Origin: Haladaptatus pallidirubidus
Lineage (GTDB): Archaea; Halobacteriota; Halobacteria; Halobacteriales; Haladaptataceae
Reading direction: 5' to 3'
Length of the DNA stretch: 64,000 nucleotides
Assembly (NCBI RefSeq): GCF_020700235.1
Contig: NZ_CP085301.1
Span: 1,612,001 to 1,676,000, forward strand
Shown: positions 29,329 to 38,900 of the stretch, piece by piece
Layout of the letters: each line of letters opens with the position of its first letter
Position numbering within the stretch: the stretch's first letter is position 1
Notes under the pieces: model-generated
Database searches by the model: none
Told to the model about the DNA's origin: nothing
What the model saw: the letters and a program-made list of their open reading frames with translations, nothing else
Program-made: the position numbers and the translations under genes

Positions 29329-30576
29329 TCAGTGGCGGGGATGCGTCGCGATGTCGGCCAAGACGAGCCGGTGGTCCGAGGCCATACTGACGTCCTCGCC
29401 GAGATCCCGTTTCGTTGCATTCTTGCTCGGCCAGACAACCGACGAGGCGTGAAGCGAGAGATCTGGGGACGGGAGGACATAGTCGATCTGTTCGACGACA
29501 CCCTCGAAATCACCGCCAAACCGTGTCGCGGTGGGGAGACCGCGTTGCGCCCCGCCCGGACTCTTTGGGAGGCGGTCAGTGTAGAAGTCGTCGTTGTCGA
29601 GTAAGAACTTCTGGGAGGGACGGAGCGGACGCTCGTCCCGACCCAGACCCGGGCCCGCATTCATGTCGCCCATCAGGACGTAGGAGGCGTCATCGTCGAG
29701 ACCGCCGCAGACGCCACTGTCGTCATAGATGTAGTCTTCCCCAGCGACGTAATCCGCGAAGAAGCGGACTTCGTCGTGATTCCACTTCCCGTTAAAGTTG
29801 TTCACGCCGTCGAAGCTAGGCGGCGTCGGGTGCGCAAACAGGCCATGGACTGTCCCTCCCTCGACCTCAAACGGGATATCGATGTGGGTCTTCGAAGAGA
29901 GCCGATAGACATTGAGTTCCTCCTCCGTGAGGTAGAGCACGATTTCGTCATCCTCGGAGTCCATGACGACGCACTCTTCGCCCGCTACCGGAATGAGATT
30001 CCCGGGCATGTCTGCCCACTTGAACGTCCGGAAAGAACGAACGCTTGACTCGTCGATCGGGTACTTGCTCGCGATCGCGAACCCATAGTGACCCGGATAT
30101 TCTCCGAATCCGAATGCGTCACCCGGGCGTTCGCCGAACGTCCCGTCCTTGTTGAAGTCGTAGTCCTGTTCAGGACGGACGCCCGTGTTGCTCTTTGGCT
30201 GGAGCGTGTATTCGTAGTTGATTCCATCGAGGTCGTCCCGTTGCGGGATGCTGAGATAGTTCTCAACAAAGGCGTCGATGTTCGCTTTGTCGGTGTATTT
30301 GCACTGCTGGAGGTTGTTGATGACGAGGACATCTGGCTGGACCTCTTGGACGACTCGGGCGGCCGCTTCAGCCTGCGGATCCCCTTGCTCTTGTACCTGC
30401 TCTGTTTCCAGTTCGATTACGTCGAACGCCGCGTAGCGTGTCTCACGACCCTGTTTTCCGTGTCTGGATTGCTGTCGACCGCCCACGGTACCGACGAAAC
30501 TAGCTGCAGTCGCTGTGCCACCGATCGTCTTGAGTAATGCTCGTCTGGTCTGATATCGAATCATCGAGCGCATCAA
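29329..30576 (-). CDS. Tat-exported endonuclease/exonuclease/phosphatase-fold protein
   Basis: 415 residues. The N-terminus QTRRALLKTIGGTATAASFV is a twin-arginine signal. The body is an EEP fold with VLVINNLQQC (Asn), GDMNAGPG (GDxNxxP) and the final SDHRLVLADI (Asp-His). Predicted to hydrolyse phosphodiesters outside the cell, though nucleic acid versus lipid or sugar phosphates cannot be told. Intact. Confidence 0.87.
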   Translation of the reverse strand: MMRSMIRYQTRRALLKTIGGTATAASFVGTVGGRQQSRHGKQGRETRYAAFDVIELETEQVQEQGDPQAEAAARVVQEVQPDVLVINNLQQCKYTDKANIDAFVENYLSIPQRDDLDGINYEYTLQPKSNTGVRPEQDYDFNKDGTFGERPGDAFGFGEYPGHYGFAIASKYPIDESSVRSFRTFKWADMPGNLIPVAGEECVVMDSEDDEIVLYLTEEELNVYRLSSKTHIDIPFEVEGGTVHGLFAHPTPPSFDGVNNFNGKWNHDEVRFFADYVAGEDYIYDDSGVCGGLDDDASYVLMGDMNAGPGLGRDERPLRPSQKFLLDNDDFYTDRLPKSPGGAQRGLPTATRFGGDFEGVVEQIDYVLPSPDLSLHASSVVWPSKNATKRDLGEDVSMASDHRLVLADIATHPRH

Positions 30577-30771
30577 TGTTATACAGCTAAATTAATATTT
30601 TTAATAATAATCATTATGATCATTATGGGTTGATATTGAGTTGTTAGAAGGCGGGGATCGCGACAGTGGCAAATATCACCTTGACGACCTTTTAACCCAG
30701 TGATGAGTGTTCTGTAGATCCAATATAGACAGAGAGAAAGCGGTTTGCATGTCATCGCATTACTGTGAGAT

Positions 30772-31134
30772 TTGGTGGCTACGTGGGCGCAGTGGAATCA
30801 CGTGACAAAAGTCGACCCAGACAAGGCACTCCACGACGAGGATACCTACGCTGGCATTGCCGACACAGGAACGGTTGCAATCATTGTCGAGGGTACTACG
30901 AACGCCACAGAAGCACGTGTACAACCGATTATCGATGCACTCTCATCAGCACAGCTCTTCTATGAGGGCGGGATTCACGACTATAACTCAGCCTATGAGA
31001 TGGCAAATGTCGCTGATACAATTGTTGTCGGCGATATGCTCCATGTGGCTGGTATCGAGGCAGTTGAGGCAACCGTTCGCGGAACAACGGATGCAAAGTA
31101 CGACTCAAAATCCTGCGCTCTACAATCGACGTGG
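30772..31134 (+). pseudogene. geranylgeranylglyceryl phosphate synthase, internally deleted
   Basis: The N-terminal part WAQWNHVTKVDPDKALHD, AGIADTGTVAIIVEGTT is joined to the C-terminal part LFYEGGIHDYNSAYEMANVA, DTIVVGDMLHVAGIEAVEAT. About 110 residues of the TIM barrel between them are missing, including most of the substrate site. GGGP synthase makes the first ether bond of archaeal lipids; this copy cannot be active, and a working gene must exist elsewhere. A second remnant with the same 3' flank is at 44676. Confidence 0.8.
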
Positions 31135-31179
31135 TGATTGCGTCGATCGAGAGTGTGCGCCTGCAAGCAATCGTTTGTA

Positions 31180-31200
31180 GGTTAGTATCTTATACTAACC
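31180..31200. promoter_or_regulatory. GGTTAGTA-N5-TACTAACC palindrome, copy 3
   Basis: Perfect arms around TCTTA, 46 bases after the end of the GGGP synthase remnant and 116 bases before the gene at 31317. The 70 bases before it are nearly the same as those before copy 4 (44932). Confidence 0.65.
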
Positions 31201-31316
31201 CGTACGTTCACAAGTTATAGGAGAGGCACTCATAGGTTAATGGTTTTTTCGACTTAATTCGGATGTATATTTGATAATTCTTCAAAAATTATACTTCTAT
31301 AAATTTATTTATAATT

Positions 31317-31692
31317 ATGAAACGAAGGAATAGTATAATGTCGATTGTTAATAAAGAGCACCTATCGTCGCAGTCGTTTGTATTAGAATTAGTGGTTTTA
31401 ATTTTGATCACTTGTGTTGCTTTCGTTGAACTTTGGGGTAGTGGACTCCCACAATTACCAGATGCAGTAATCCTTGCTGTTTCGACCGGTGGTGGTTTTA
31501 TTTGTGCGATTATATGGGCGATCATTGATGACAAAGGACATTTTCAAGAACATATAAGTAATTATGGTTGTTGGAGTTATAATTCTACTCATGATATTTC
31601 ATGAAGGAATCCCTACATCTATTGAAGTAGGATTTGTGCTATTCACTTGGACGTCTTTTATCACTCAATTCATCTTCAAATACGTCTTCTAG
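31317..31692 (+). pseudogene. four-helix membrane protein, single frameshift
   Basis: Two helices (LELVVLILITCVAFVEL; ILAVSTGGGFICAIIWAII) are encoded before DDKGHFQEHISNY. The frame then ends at 31604, but one base over it continues VVGVIILLMIFHEGIPTSIE, VGFVLFTWTSFITQFIF and stops at 31690-31692, giving two more helices. One extra G near 31566 explains it. The ATG at 31338 is an alternative start. Function unknown. Confidence 0.6.
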
Positions 31693-31950
31693 GACGACAA
31701 ACATCTTTTGTAGATAATCTCAGATCTCGTTGTATCATTTTATTTAGATGTTACTTCACGCATTTTAATCGTACCCTTCTTGATCCTCCATCTCTCTTGA
31801 CCTTCTTATTAGCATATGGTTCTATCATAGGCGTCTGAAACTTTTAAAACCTATTTAAATTCATTTAGTAACTTACAAGAAACTTATCTAGATGAGTGTA
31901 ATCATATATTCTAGAAACAACGCCTGTACTGAAACACGAGTAATCCCCCT

Positions 31951-32316
31951 ATGACACCGACTCCACCCGCTGACATAGATGTCCGCGGATCGCACAGCAG
32001 ACGGGTGTTTCTCGCTTCTGGTGCAAGCGCCGGAGCGACAGCTCTATCGGGTTGCCTCTTACCGACGGGCGCGAGTGGCGGTAATATCCCGCCAGCAGGT
32101 CCAACAAACAACAGCACAAACGCGACGAACGGTAACTTCCAATCGATTAATCCCGAGCAGTGGCATGGGAGTTCCGTACCGTCGTGAACATGGCGAAGGC
32201 CGGTGCAGATCTGACCGGTGAGAAAGACGTCTCCCCCTATAATCCAGCGCGAAATTGAGAGTGATACGCTCCTCTACTTTCCGCCCGGACGGTACAAGAT
32301 GAACAGCCAGGTTCGG
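31951..32316 (+). pseudogene. beta-helix surface lipoprotein, N-terminal part
   Basis: A Tat-lipoprotein signal (RRVFLASGASAGATALSGC), then a Thr/Asn-rich linker and INPEQWHG. After a frame change come TVVNMAKAGADLTGE, then IESDTLLYFPPGRYKMN. The same order (INPQRY, VNIAKQGADKTGKK, SDTVVYFPPGRYKLN) occurs in the decayed beta-helix gene at 46850-48075. The pectate-lyase-like domain that should follow is replaced by unrelated sequence at about 32316. Confidence 0.7.
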
Positions 32317-33069
32317 CGCGTCGCGAACAGCTACTCGAACACGCAGGTTTTTCGGGTGGAGGGTGGCGACGCGTTCCCTCAGATCAGCGCTGACGACTAC
32401 GTAGCGAGTGCTGAGCTCGACTTGAACCGTCACTACTACTATCCGATTCGTAACCACCAGGGCGACGGTTTCGAGCGGGATCCGTACGGCGAAGTAACGA
32501 GCGAGATGCTCTCAACACCAGAAACACGGGTTGTTGTGCAAGTCGTCTTTCGCCCCGCGAAAAACAATTGGACGGAAGGCGACGGTGGGCTCCTCTCTCG
32601 GGGAGAGAGTGTGGACAACGTTGCCGAAGGGCTTCGATTAGATCGCGTCGTCGGCTGACTGAATCCCCGTACTCGCGATGCGAGTAAGAAGGATCGCGAA
32701 GCGGCGGATGTCGTCGAAATGCAGCGCGGGCAGTACGGCTTTCATACGAATATCCGGATTCTTGTTGTGTCGCCGGACAAGTACGAGGCTGAATCACGCG
32801 CTCGAGGCGTCGCGGGAATGTTCACCCACTACTACAATACGATGACTGAGCAGGGTTTTACCGACGAGCCTATTCCTGCCAGCGATCGGAGCGCGTTCAT
32901 CGAGAAATTCCATGCTCGTGAATGGGAAGACCGCGAGATGATTCTCTCGGTGAGCGAGCTCGCCGGTGCCGCACATATCCCAAACAAGGAGATTGAGACG
33001 CCGAAAATCGACTGGCGCTACTCTCAACGCGGTGGCGAGGTCCCAGCCGACAGCCAGCGTAGTGAGTAA
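32317..33069 (+). pseudogene. possible conjugation/secretion-type protein fragment
   Basis: Two frames give VEGGDAFPQISADDYVASA to RPAKNNWTEGDGG (to 32658). After a shift come EAADVVEMQRGQYGFHTNIR, AESRARGVAGMFTHYYNTMT and AHIPNKEIETPKIDWRYSQ to 33069. The second part resembles, from memory, the domain preceding HerA/VirB4-like ATPases on haloarchaeal plasmids; this is uncertain. It is joined in frame to the beta-helix N-terminus. Confidence 0.35.
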
Positions 33070-33148
33070 CAGCGCCCTCCCCTCTCTCCCGGATGGTCCA
33101 CGCCGCCACGTCGGTGCAAGCCCGACATCGAGGCGTTGGTGATTCACA

Positions 33149-33298
33149 ATGTTCGACAACCTATTCCGTAACAACGACACGTCAAACGGCGAATCAGCAG
33201 ACAGCGACCACAATGAGCAGGACACCGATGAGACCCCCGATGATCTTCGGGCCCCAACCGGCGAACCGTATCAGATAACATCGACGAAGAACGACTGA
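33149..33298 (+). CDS. 49-residue acidic ORF
   Basis: ATG at 33149; FDNLFRNNDTSNGESADSDH then an Asp/Glu-rich stretch and GEPYQITSTKND. The FxNLF start followed by an acidic linker looks like the beginning of a longer plasmid protein. It may be the first codons of the gene that once followed the fragment at 32317. Confidence 0.35.
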   Translation: MFDNLFRNNDTSNGESADSDHNEQDTDETPDDLRAPTGEPYQITSTKND

Positions 33299-33346
33299 AT
33301 CGGCGGTGCCGAAGTCCTTACTCACACTGAAGATGTTTGTCAGGCG

Positions 33347-34234
33347 TCATTCCCTGCTCCAGTCATGCTCTCGGAGATACGTCTCAAGCCGAGTAAGATT
33401 GATATTATGGTCACGCTCCAGTGCCTCGATATCGACACCGTATCCGTAGTTGTTGATCCACTCGAACATCATTGCCAACACCTCCCCCATCTCCTCACGG
33501 GCGGCCTCAATTGGGACGTGCTGGGCGTCGACTTCAGTCCCTGTCACGTCAGTGAAAACCTCGGCCGCACTTTCGAGCGTGTGCTCATCGCCGGCCACTT
33601 CAATAGACTCACCAACGTACTTGTCGGGGGTCGCCAACGCGGTGGCGGCAAGCGCGCCGATGTCTCCGACATCGACCATCTGCATCGAGGCACCCTCGGC
33701 GAGGGGGGATACAAGATTTCCGTTCAGGATCACTTCGCGCTGGCGTTCGTAGTTCTGCATGATCGTAACGGGTCGAAGAATCGTTGCGGGAAGTCCGAGA
33801 TCGTGAACTCGTTGTTCGATGTCGTACTTCGACTCGAAGTTAGGAATCCCGGTGTCGCGCTCGGCTCCGGCGACAGAGCTAAACACGAAATGCTCGATGC
33901 CGATTTCGGCGGCGACTTCCGCCATGTTCGTTCCTTGCTCGATCTCGGCCTCAATCCCTGCTTCAGTAGGTGTCGTGCCGCTCTCAACCTCAATCGTGAC
34001 GCAGTATATCGCGTCAACGGTCTCAACCGCTGGCGTGAGACTGGCTTTATTCAGGAGGTTTCCCTCAACGAGCGTCGCACCCCGGTTGGCAAGCGCCTGC
34101 GCGCGGTCGCTCTCAGGACTGCGCGTCAACGCATGGACATCGAAGTCACCGTATTCGCCGGATAATAGGTGGTTAGCAACCGCCCCACCCTGGCGGCCAG
34201 TCGCTCCGACGACTAAGACGCTGAACTGACTCAT
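33347..34234 (-). CDS. NmrA-family NAD(P)-binding protein
   Basis: 295 residues from the ATG at 34234; the frame is open further upstream but without family character. VLVVGATGRQGGAVANHLL is the Rossmann dinucleotide loop, followed by VDAIYCVTIE, FVFSSVAGAERDT and LRPVTIMQNY. NmrA-like proteins sense redox state through NAD(P) or act as quinone reductases. Divergent from the Bat-type regulator at 34399, with 164 bases between them. Confidence 0.87.
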   Translation of the reverse strand: MSQFSVLVVGATGRQGGAVANHLLSGEYGDFDVHALTRSPESDRAQALANRGATLVEGNLLNKASLTPAVETVDAIYCVTIEVESGTTPTEAGIEAEIEQGTNMAEVAAEIGIEHFVFSSVAGAERDTGIPNFESKYDIEQRVHDLGLPATILRPVTIMQNYERQREVILNGNLVSPLAEGASMQMVDVGDIGALAATALATPDKYVGESIEVAGDEHTLESAAEVFTDVTGTEVDAQHVPIEAAREEMGEVLAMMFEWINNYGYGVDIEALERDHNINLTRLETYLREHDWSRE

Positions 34235-34398
34235 AGCGAATCCTCCGTATCCCTGTTCAACTGTCGGATTCTGGTGGCCTGTTTGTCGTGCTGCATTTGT
34301 CTCACCACAAGATGTAGTACGGGGGGATGCAGCTTGGTGATTAGCGTAAACATGTTCAACGTCATGCGGATAAGGCTGGGAGTCGAAAACAGCGGTAT

Positions 34399-35028
34399 AT
34401 GCCCAGTGCACAGGTCATATTCGAATTCTCTGACGGGCCAGGCGCACTCTCAACCGAGCATCCGGACGATGAGTTCCGGATGCTAGCTGCCCTCCCGACA
34501 GCAGATAGCATCCAAGTAGTTCTCGAAGCCCGGACGACTGACACCGCAGCCATCATTCGACATCTCGACGAAGCACCGTGTTTGCCGTCCTACGACGTGC
34601 TGCATGCCGATGAGCGGACGATGCTCATTCAGTACTCCCACGAGTTCCTCCCCGCATTGCATCGCGAAATCCTCTCCACTGGACACCTCCTGCAGTATCC
34701 CTTGACCCTTCGAAACGGGTGGGCGATCAGTGACATGATTACTTCACACGAGCAGCTGTCCCAACTCAAAGACGTGTTCGAGGCTGAGGGCATCCCGTAT
34801 GAAATCGGCTCGGTTACACAGTCAACCGACCCAACCGACCTGCTGACAGATCGCCAACGACGGTTCATTACCGCGGCGGTCGAGCATGGGTACTACGATA
34901 GCCCGCGCGAGTGCACGCTCACCGAGCTCGCGGCTGCGCTAGACGTCAGTAAAGGAGGAGCAAGTGGCATTCTCCACCGCGCTGAAGGCCGCATCATCAA
35001 GAACTTCCTCGGCGAGCCAGCTGTCTAA
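34399..35028 (+). CDS. bacterio-opsin-activator-type HTH regulator
   Basis: 209 residues. The C-terminal HTH_10 domain (about 150-205) reads LLTDRQRRFITAAVEHGYYD, TLTELAAALDVSKGGASGIL, HRAEGRIIKNFL. The N-terminal part (VIFEFSDGPGALSTEHPDDE...) is a Bat-type sensory region. Likely regulator of the divergent NmrA gene. A broken paralogue lies at 38901. Confidence 0.87.
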   Translation: MPSAQVIFEFSDGPGALSTEHPDDEFRMLAALPTADSIQVVLEARTTDTAAIIRHLDEAPCLPSYDVLHADERTMLIQYSHEFLPALHREILSTGHLLQYPLTLRNGWAISDMITSHEQLSQLKDVFEAEGIPYEIGSVTQSTDPTDLLTDRQRRFITAAVEHGYYDSPRECTLTELAAALDVSKGGASGILHRAEGRIIKNFLGEPAV

Positions 35029-35177
35029 ACTGGGCCGTCGCGACGGAGAATATCGAGATAGAGGCGGAATCCTTCGAATTGGGACTCCGCGATACGCTGT
35101 GCAGTCGCCACCCAATCCAAGCGATTATCTCTGACCTAGTTGCTTACTGAATATATGGATTCTTTTGCTGATCCCTA

Positions 35178-35654
35178 TTAGTCTGAGAGCCATTCCTGTG
35201 CAGTCTCTTGTTTGACACCGCCCGCTTTCACGGCAATCTGAACCATCGCCTTCTTCATTGCCTCAACATCGTTTCGTAACTCCGAGACTTCAGTCCGAAG
35301 TGCTTCGAAATCCTCGGGTTCCCCGAATAGATCATCGGGTAATTCTAAGCCATCGTCACAGAACTCGCGCCCACGTGCTGTGAGTGACCAGACGAAGGCG
35401 CGTGACCCACGGCCCGCATACTCACGGTCAATTTCCTCAACCAGTTTCCACCGTTGGAGTTTCCGCATGTGATGGCTCATGCTGTCGCTGGGGATGCCTG
35501 CTTGCTCCCGGAGGTCTGAGGTGTTCACGCCAGATGTATCAGTTGCATGGAGGACTGTGAGAATGTTCTGGCGAGCATCGCCGAGGTGGTCTCGCATCTC
35601 GGCGAAGGTAGGGAGTGAGCCAGTGGATGTTCCAGTTTTATTATATCCGTTCAT
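35178..35654 (-). CDS. winged-helix regulator with C-terminal coiled coil
   Basis: 158 residues. MRDHLGDARQNILTVLHATD, LREQAGIPSDSMSHHMRKLQ and LVEEIDREYAGRG form an ArsR/MarR-like winged helix. A coiled coil follows (FEALRTEVSELRNDVEAMKK). It begins 335 bases left of the palindrome array and is the only DNA-binding gene close to it, so it is a candidate partner; this is inference. Confidence 0.8.
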   Translation of the reverse strand: MNGYNKTGTSTGSLPTFAEMRDHLGDARQNILTVLHATDTSGVNTSDLREQAGIPSDSMSHHMRKLQRWKLVEEIDREYAGRGSRAFVWSLTARGREFCDDGLELPDDLFGEPEDFEALRTEVSELRNDVEAMKKAMVQIAVKAGGVKQETAQEWLSD

Positions 35655-35988
35655 AATGCCATATTAAGGTTGAAAGTCCTTAATACTAATCCACTACATA
35701 GCTATACAAGCCACTCCCGACAACCCACTCATGGGGGAACAATATCGGTGGCGAATAGAAAATTGGAGTGGATCACGAGAAATGTCAGGTATCAGAAATA
35801 GCGCTACCGGTGAGAATGCTGCCGGTGCTGAGACAGAGCGGCATCCAACAGGGCACCATAGAATGCAGCCTCAATATATCACAAAACAGACGTATATTCC
35901 GACGATGCAAGTGGGCACCCCAGAGAGCGACACAGACCCAAGCAGATCCGACGAGAAACGGCGGATAGACCACGTCGACACATGGCAT

Positions 35989-36880
35989 GGGACAGTCCAC
36001 CAAGAAGATCCACCACGGGAAAGCAGATCTACAGCAATGGGACAGTCCACCCGAGGTCACGCGAGGAACACAGAGAGCGAGACAGTAGGACAGTCAGGCC
36101 ATGGCGGATCCAGCGGGGAACAGACTAACGAACAGAGGACAGTCAACCAGTGCGACCAGCGGGCTCACAAAGAAGAGCGGACTACCAACAGGAACTGTGA
36201 GACAGCACTGGCGGCAAGCCGCCATGAAGAGCACCGAGCAGTGGGACCGGACAGCAGAAAGACTGCACCAGCACAGTACAGCGACAGCAACCGCACCCGC
36301 AGCAGCACGGGGAGATGAGCGACGGCCAGCATAGACGAGAATGGCCGGGATTCCCGTAGAAAAACAGGTGACGAAGACACTGGACAGTCTGGCCTGCCGA
36401 AGCAGAGCGAAAACGTCGCGAAACGACGATGTGGGGTGCTAGCAGGAGCACGCACTGTCCAGGTGCCGGTGTGATAGCATCATCTGGGTGCCACCCTGAG
36501 CGCACCAGTGGGGTACTGTCTCCTGCGAAACACCGCAGTTTCAGTGACAGCGACCGCTACAGCGGGAGGGGACAGCACGTGGGACAGTCTACCAGCGACA
36601 TGGTACCGTGTGCGCCGGCCCACTGTAACAGGGGACTGTCAGTCTTGCTGAGATCAGTGAAAGACTGGACTTCAACCAACGCTACGATGGACTGTCAATA
36701 CCGAGCTCTGTTTCACACGGACTGTCATCCGGAGCGTTGCACGTCGACTGTCACCTTGTGCAGAGTTCGACGGACACTAGAGACGCCGAAACAACTGAAA
36801 ACAGCCAGATTACTCCGGAAATTTGGTGTCTTCCGAAGAGAAAACGGACTGTCAGTCTCATCGTTGCTAGCCGACTGTCC
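35989..36880. repeat. array of GGACWGTC palindromes
   Basis: Exact GGACAGTC occurs at 35990, 36040, 36088, 36137, 36382 and 36582. Exact GGACTGTC occurs at 36633, 36689, 36719 and 36846. Near matches are at 36199, 36249, 36453, 36514, 36570, 36745 and 36873. The unit is a half-palindrome of GGAC-W-GTCC. The A form fills the left side and the T form the right, turning over at about 36590-36632. The first four are 48-50 bases apart. Long open frames here (35731-36318, 36429-36956) have Arg/Ser/Thr-rich, repeat-derived composition and look non-coding. Nothing else is seen in 35655-36988. Confidence 0.75.
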
Positions 36881-36946
36881 ACCATTCGCCAGCAGCGGCG
36901 GCCGTTCAGCGCAATCTTGTGTAGATGGGGCGGTTCAGCATTCACC

Positions 36947-36964
36947 TGCTGAATAGAGAGCGTG
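36947..36964 (+). repeat. dispersed CTGAATA element
   Basis: TGCTGAATAGAGAGCGTG, between the palindrome array and the methyltransferase pseudogene. Confidence 0.5.
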
Positions 36965-36988
36965 GATTGGCCAATTCAGAAGACCAGT

Positions 36989-37576
36989 CTATCGTTCCCC
37001 GATGAGCGCGTAATGGTACGGCGGCAGATCAACTTCGTGAATATCGTCAAATACCTCTGCCATGATTTCGTCTGTTTCAGTGACTGACATGCGTAGTTTC
37101 CCCGGTGGGCCATGTGCTGTTCCAGCGACGGTAGTTTCCTCTTTCGGCAGGTCACACCAATTTACGATGATGAACCGTCTACCGGGACGAAGTGATTGAG
37201 ATACTTGCCTTTTGAGTCCACCCATATTTTCAACGACGTGAAAGGTATTTGCGATCAACACCACGTCAACAGGCTCGGGAAGGAGGTTAGTTAGGTTCCG
37301 AGCGTCACCGTAGATCTCGTTGATGTTTGTCAATCCTCGCGTTTTCGCAGTCGCTGAGAGTTCAGCTAATAGCTCTTTATTAACATCAATCGCGTAAACC
37401 GGCGCACCATCGACTAGCTCAGCGGTGGGGACTGTAAAATAGCCGTTTCCCGACCCAATATCCGCGACAGACTAACCGGGAGAGATCCCACATGATTGGA
37501 GCGTGTCCTTTGGATTCGACCATAATTCTTCCCACTAGTCCCAATCTGGTTGACGTGTATTCCGGAAGCGGCTCAT
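36989..37576 (-). pseudogene. class I SAM methyltransferase with two amber codons
   Basis: From the ATG at 37576 the frame reads SRFRNTRQPDWD, TAG, WEELWSNPKDTLQSCGISPG, TAG, SVADIGSGNGYFTVPTAELV and on to 36989 without further breaks. VADIGSGNGYF is the SAM loop; VDVVLIANTFHVVENM is motif IV. The two TAGs lie where Trp or Gln codons are expected and each could arise by one transition. The remaining open part (36989-37333) lacks the SAM site. Confidence 0.75.
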
Positions 37577-37658
37577 ATCATAGGCCTTGTTTCGAGCGAG
37601 TTAGTTCTCGTTGTTTGAACCACGAGACTCATGAACTTCGATATAAAAGTTCCAGTCG

Positions 37659-37982
37659 ATGACTACGGTTGACCCTGAAACACTTCGGGAACAGTTGGAG
37701 AACGGCGAAGACGTGTGTGTCGTCGATATTCGACCGGAAGACGACTACGAGGATGGCCACATCGAGGGAAGTGAAAATCGCCCGATTCGAGAGGCACTCC
37801 TGTCGGGCGATGTTGAGACGGCCTTAGCCGAGTTGGACGACCTACCAGATGATGAGGAACTCGTAATGGTTTGTGATGCGGGAATTGCTTCGACGGAAAC
37901 AGCCCGGATGCTTCACGACCAGGGACGGGACGCGAGTGCCCTTGAGGGCGGATTAGATGCATGGAAACGTGACCAAGAATAG
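37659..37982 (+). CDS. rhodanese-like protein
   Basis: 107 residues: VCVVDIRPEDDYEDGHIEGS is the first rhodanese signature and VMVCDAGIASTETARML holds the active-site Cys loop. Single-domain rhodaneses move sulfane sulfur. Stands alone. Intact. Confidence 0.88.
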   Translation: MTTVDPETLREQLENGEDVCVVDIRPEDDYEDGHIEGSENRPIREALLSGDVETALAELDDLPDDEELVMVCDAGIASTETARMLHDQGRDASALEGGLDAWKRDQE

Positions 37983-38125
37983 TCGATAAACACGCACCAC
38001 GAACGTATCGTCTCCCTTTCGATTCGCCACTACCTAGCTACAACAGAAAAACACAGCCAGAACGCCGGCTCCGAACATCGTTCGCCAGCCCGAATGTTGA
38101 ACTTACCAGAGTGACGAGGACAGAT

Positions 38126-38771
38126 ATGCCCCGCACACTTCCCCCTCCTCGCCCTTGTCGCCGTCGTTGCGCTCGCAGGCTGTACCGGCGGCCTCGGACT
38201 CGGCGGCAGTAGCGACAATCCAACTACTACCGCGACACCGACCAGCACAGAGACGACACAGACGCCGACCAGTACGACCACAGCAACGACGACCGAAGCG
38301 ACGACCACAACAGCCACGCAAACGGTGACAACGTATGTGCGGACTCCGACGACTGCCCGAGTCACCACGCCGAAAAACAGCAATCGCTTCCAAGCGCGCG
38401 TGACGAAGATCGTCGATCCGACGACCGTCAAAATCGAACGCAACGGCAAGACCCAGACCGTTGATCTGATCGGCGTACGCGTCCCCGACAACGGCCTTAT
38501 TCACAAACGAGTGCTCCAGACCACCAAAGCACAACTGGAGTACAGTGTCGTCACCGTCGTCACTGACCCACAGGTCGCGAGTGACAGTGACGGCCACCGA
38601 CAGGCCTACGTCTATACCGGCAATTGGCTGTATAACACGCAGTTACTCCGAACGGGCTACGCACGGGTCGCAGACGGCGATTTTAGCAAGCGAGCGGAAT
38701 TTGAACAGAAGCAACAGGAGGCCAAGCAAGGCGGCTACGGCCTGTGGAAGAACACCACGACAACAGCCTAA
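38126..38771 (+). pseudogene. nuclease-like lipoprotein lacking catalytic residues, C-tract frameshift
   Basis: The ATG at 38126 starts PRTLP, then after a one-base shift in a run of five C (38141-38145) the frame gives LLALVAVVALAGC, a lipobox. A Thr-rich stalk and a staphylococcal-nuclease-like domain to 38771 follow. The layout copies the protein at 7459 without the Excalibur end. The active site is gone: VVDGDT is IVDPTT, and GVDTPE is GVRVPD. If translated it is a binding or structural protein. The tract could be a mutation, a read error or a phase-variable run. Confidence 0.65.
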
Positions 38772-38900
38772 CCGCCCTCATTCGACCATATACTCCAGGA
38801 GACAACTAGATCAGAGATAATCGCTTGGATTTGCCGCCTTCACGGCTGGATGACCAGTGAGGTGGGAGCCCGGGCAGAGTGGCTCGTTCGTTCGTCTTGG

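Noticed and set aside
35731..36318. Long open frame inside the palindrome array (195 codons)
   Set aside because: Composition (Arg/Ser/Thr/Gln-rich), no domain, and codons that simply translate the repeat units; treated as non-coding.
35989..36880. Array considered as a CRISPR
   Set aside because: The repeated core is only 8-9 bases, spacing changes, orientation flips midway and no cas gene is near.
36989..37576. Pyrrolysine-type amber decoding
   Set aside because: Broken genes here contain TAA, TGA and TAG alike and no Pyl machinery is visible.
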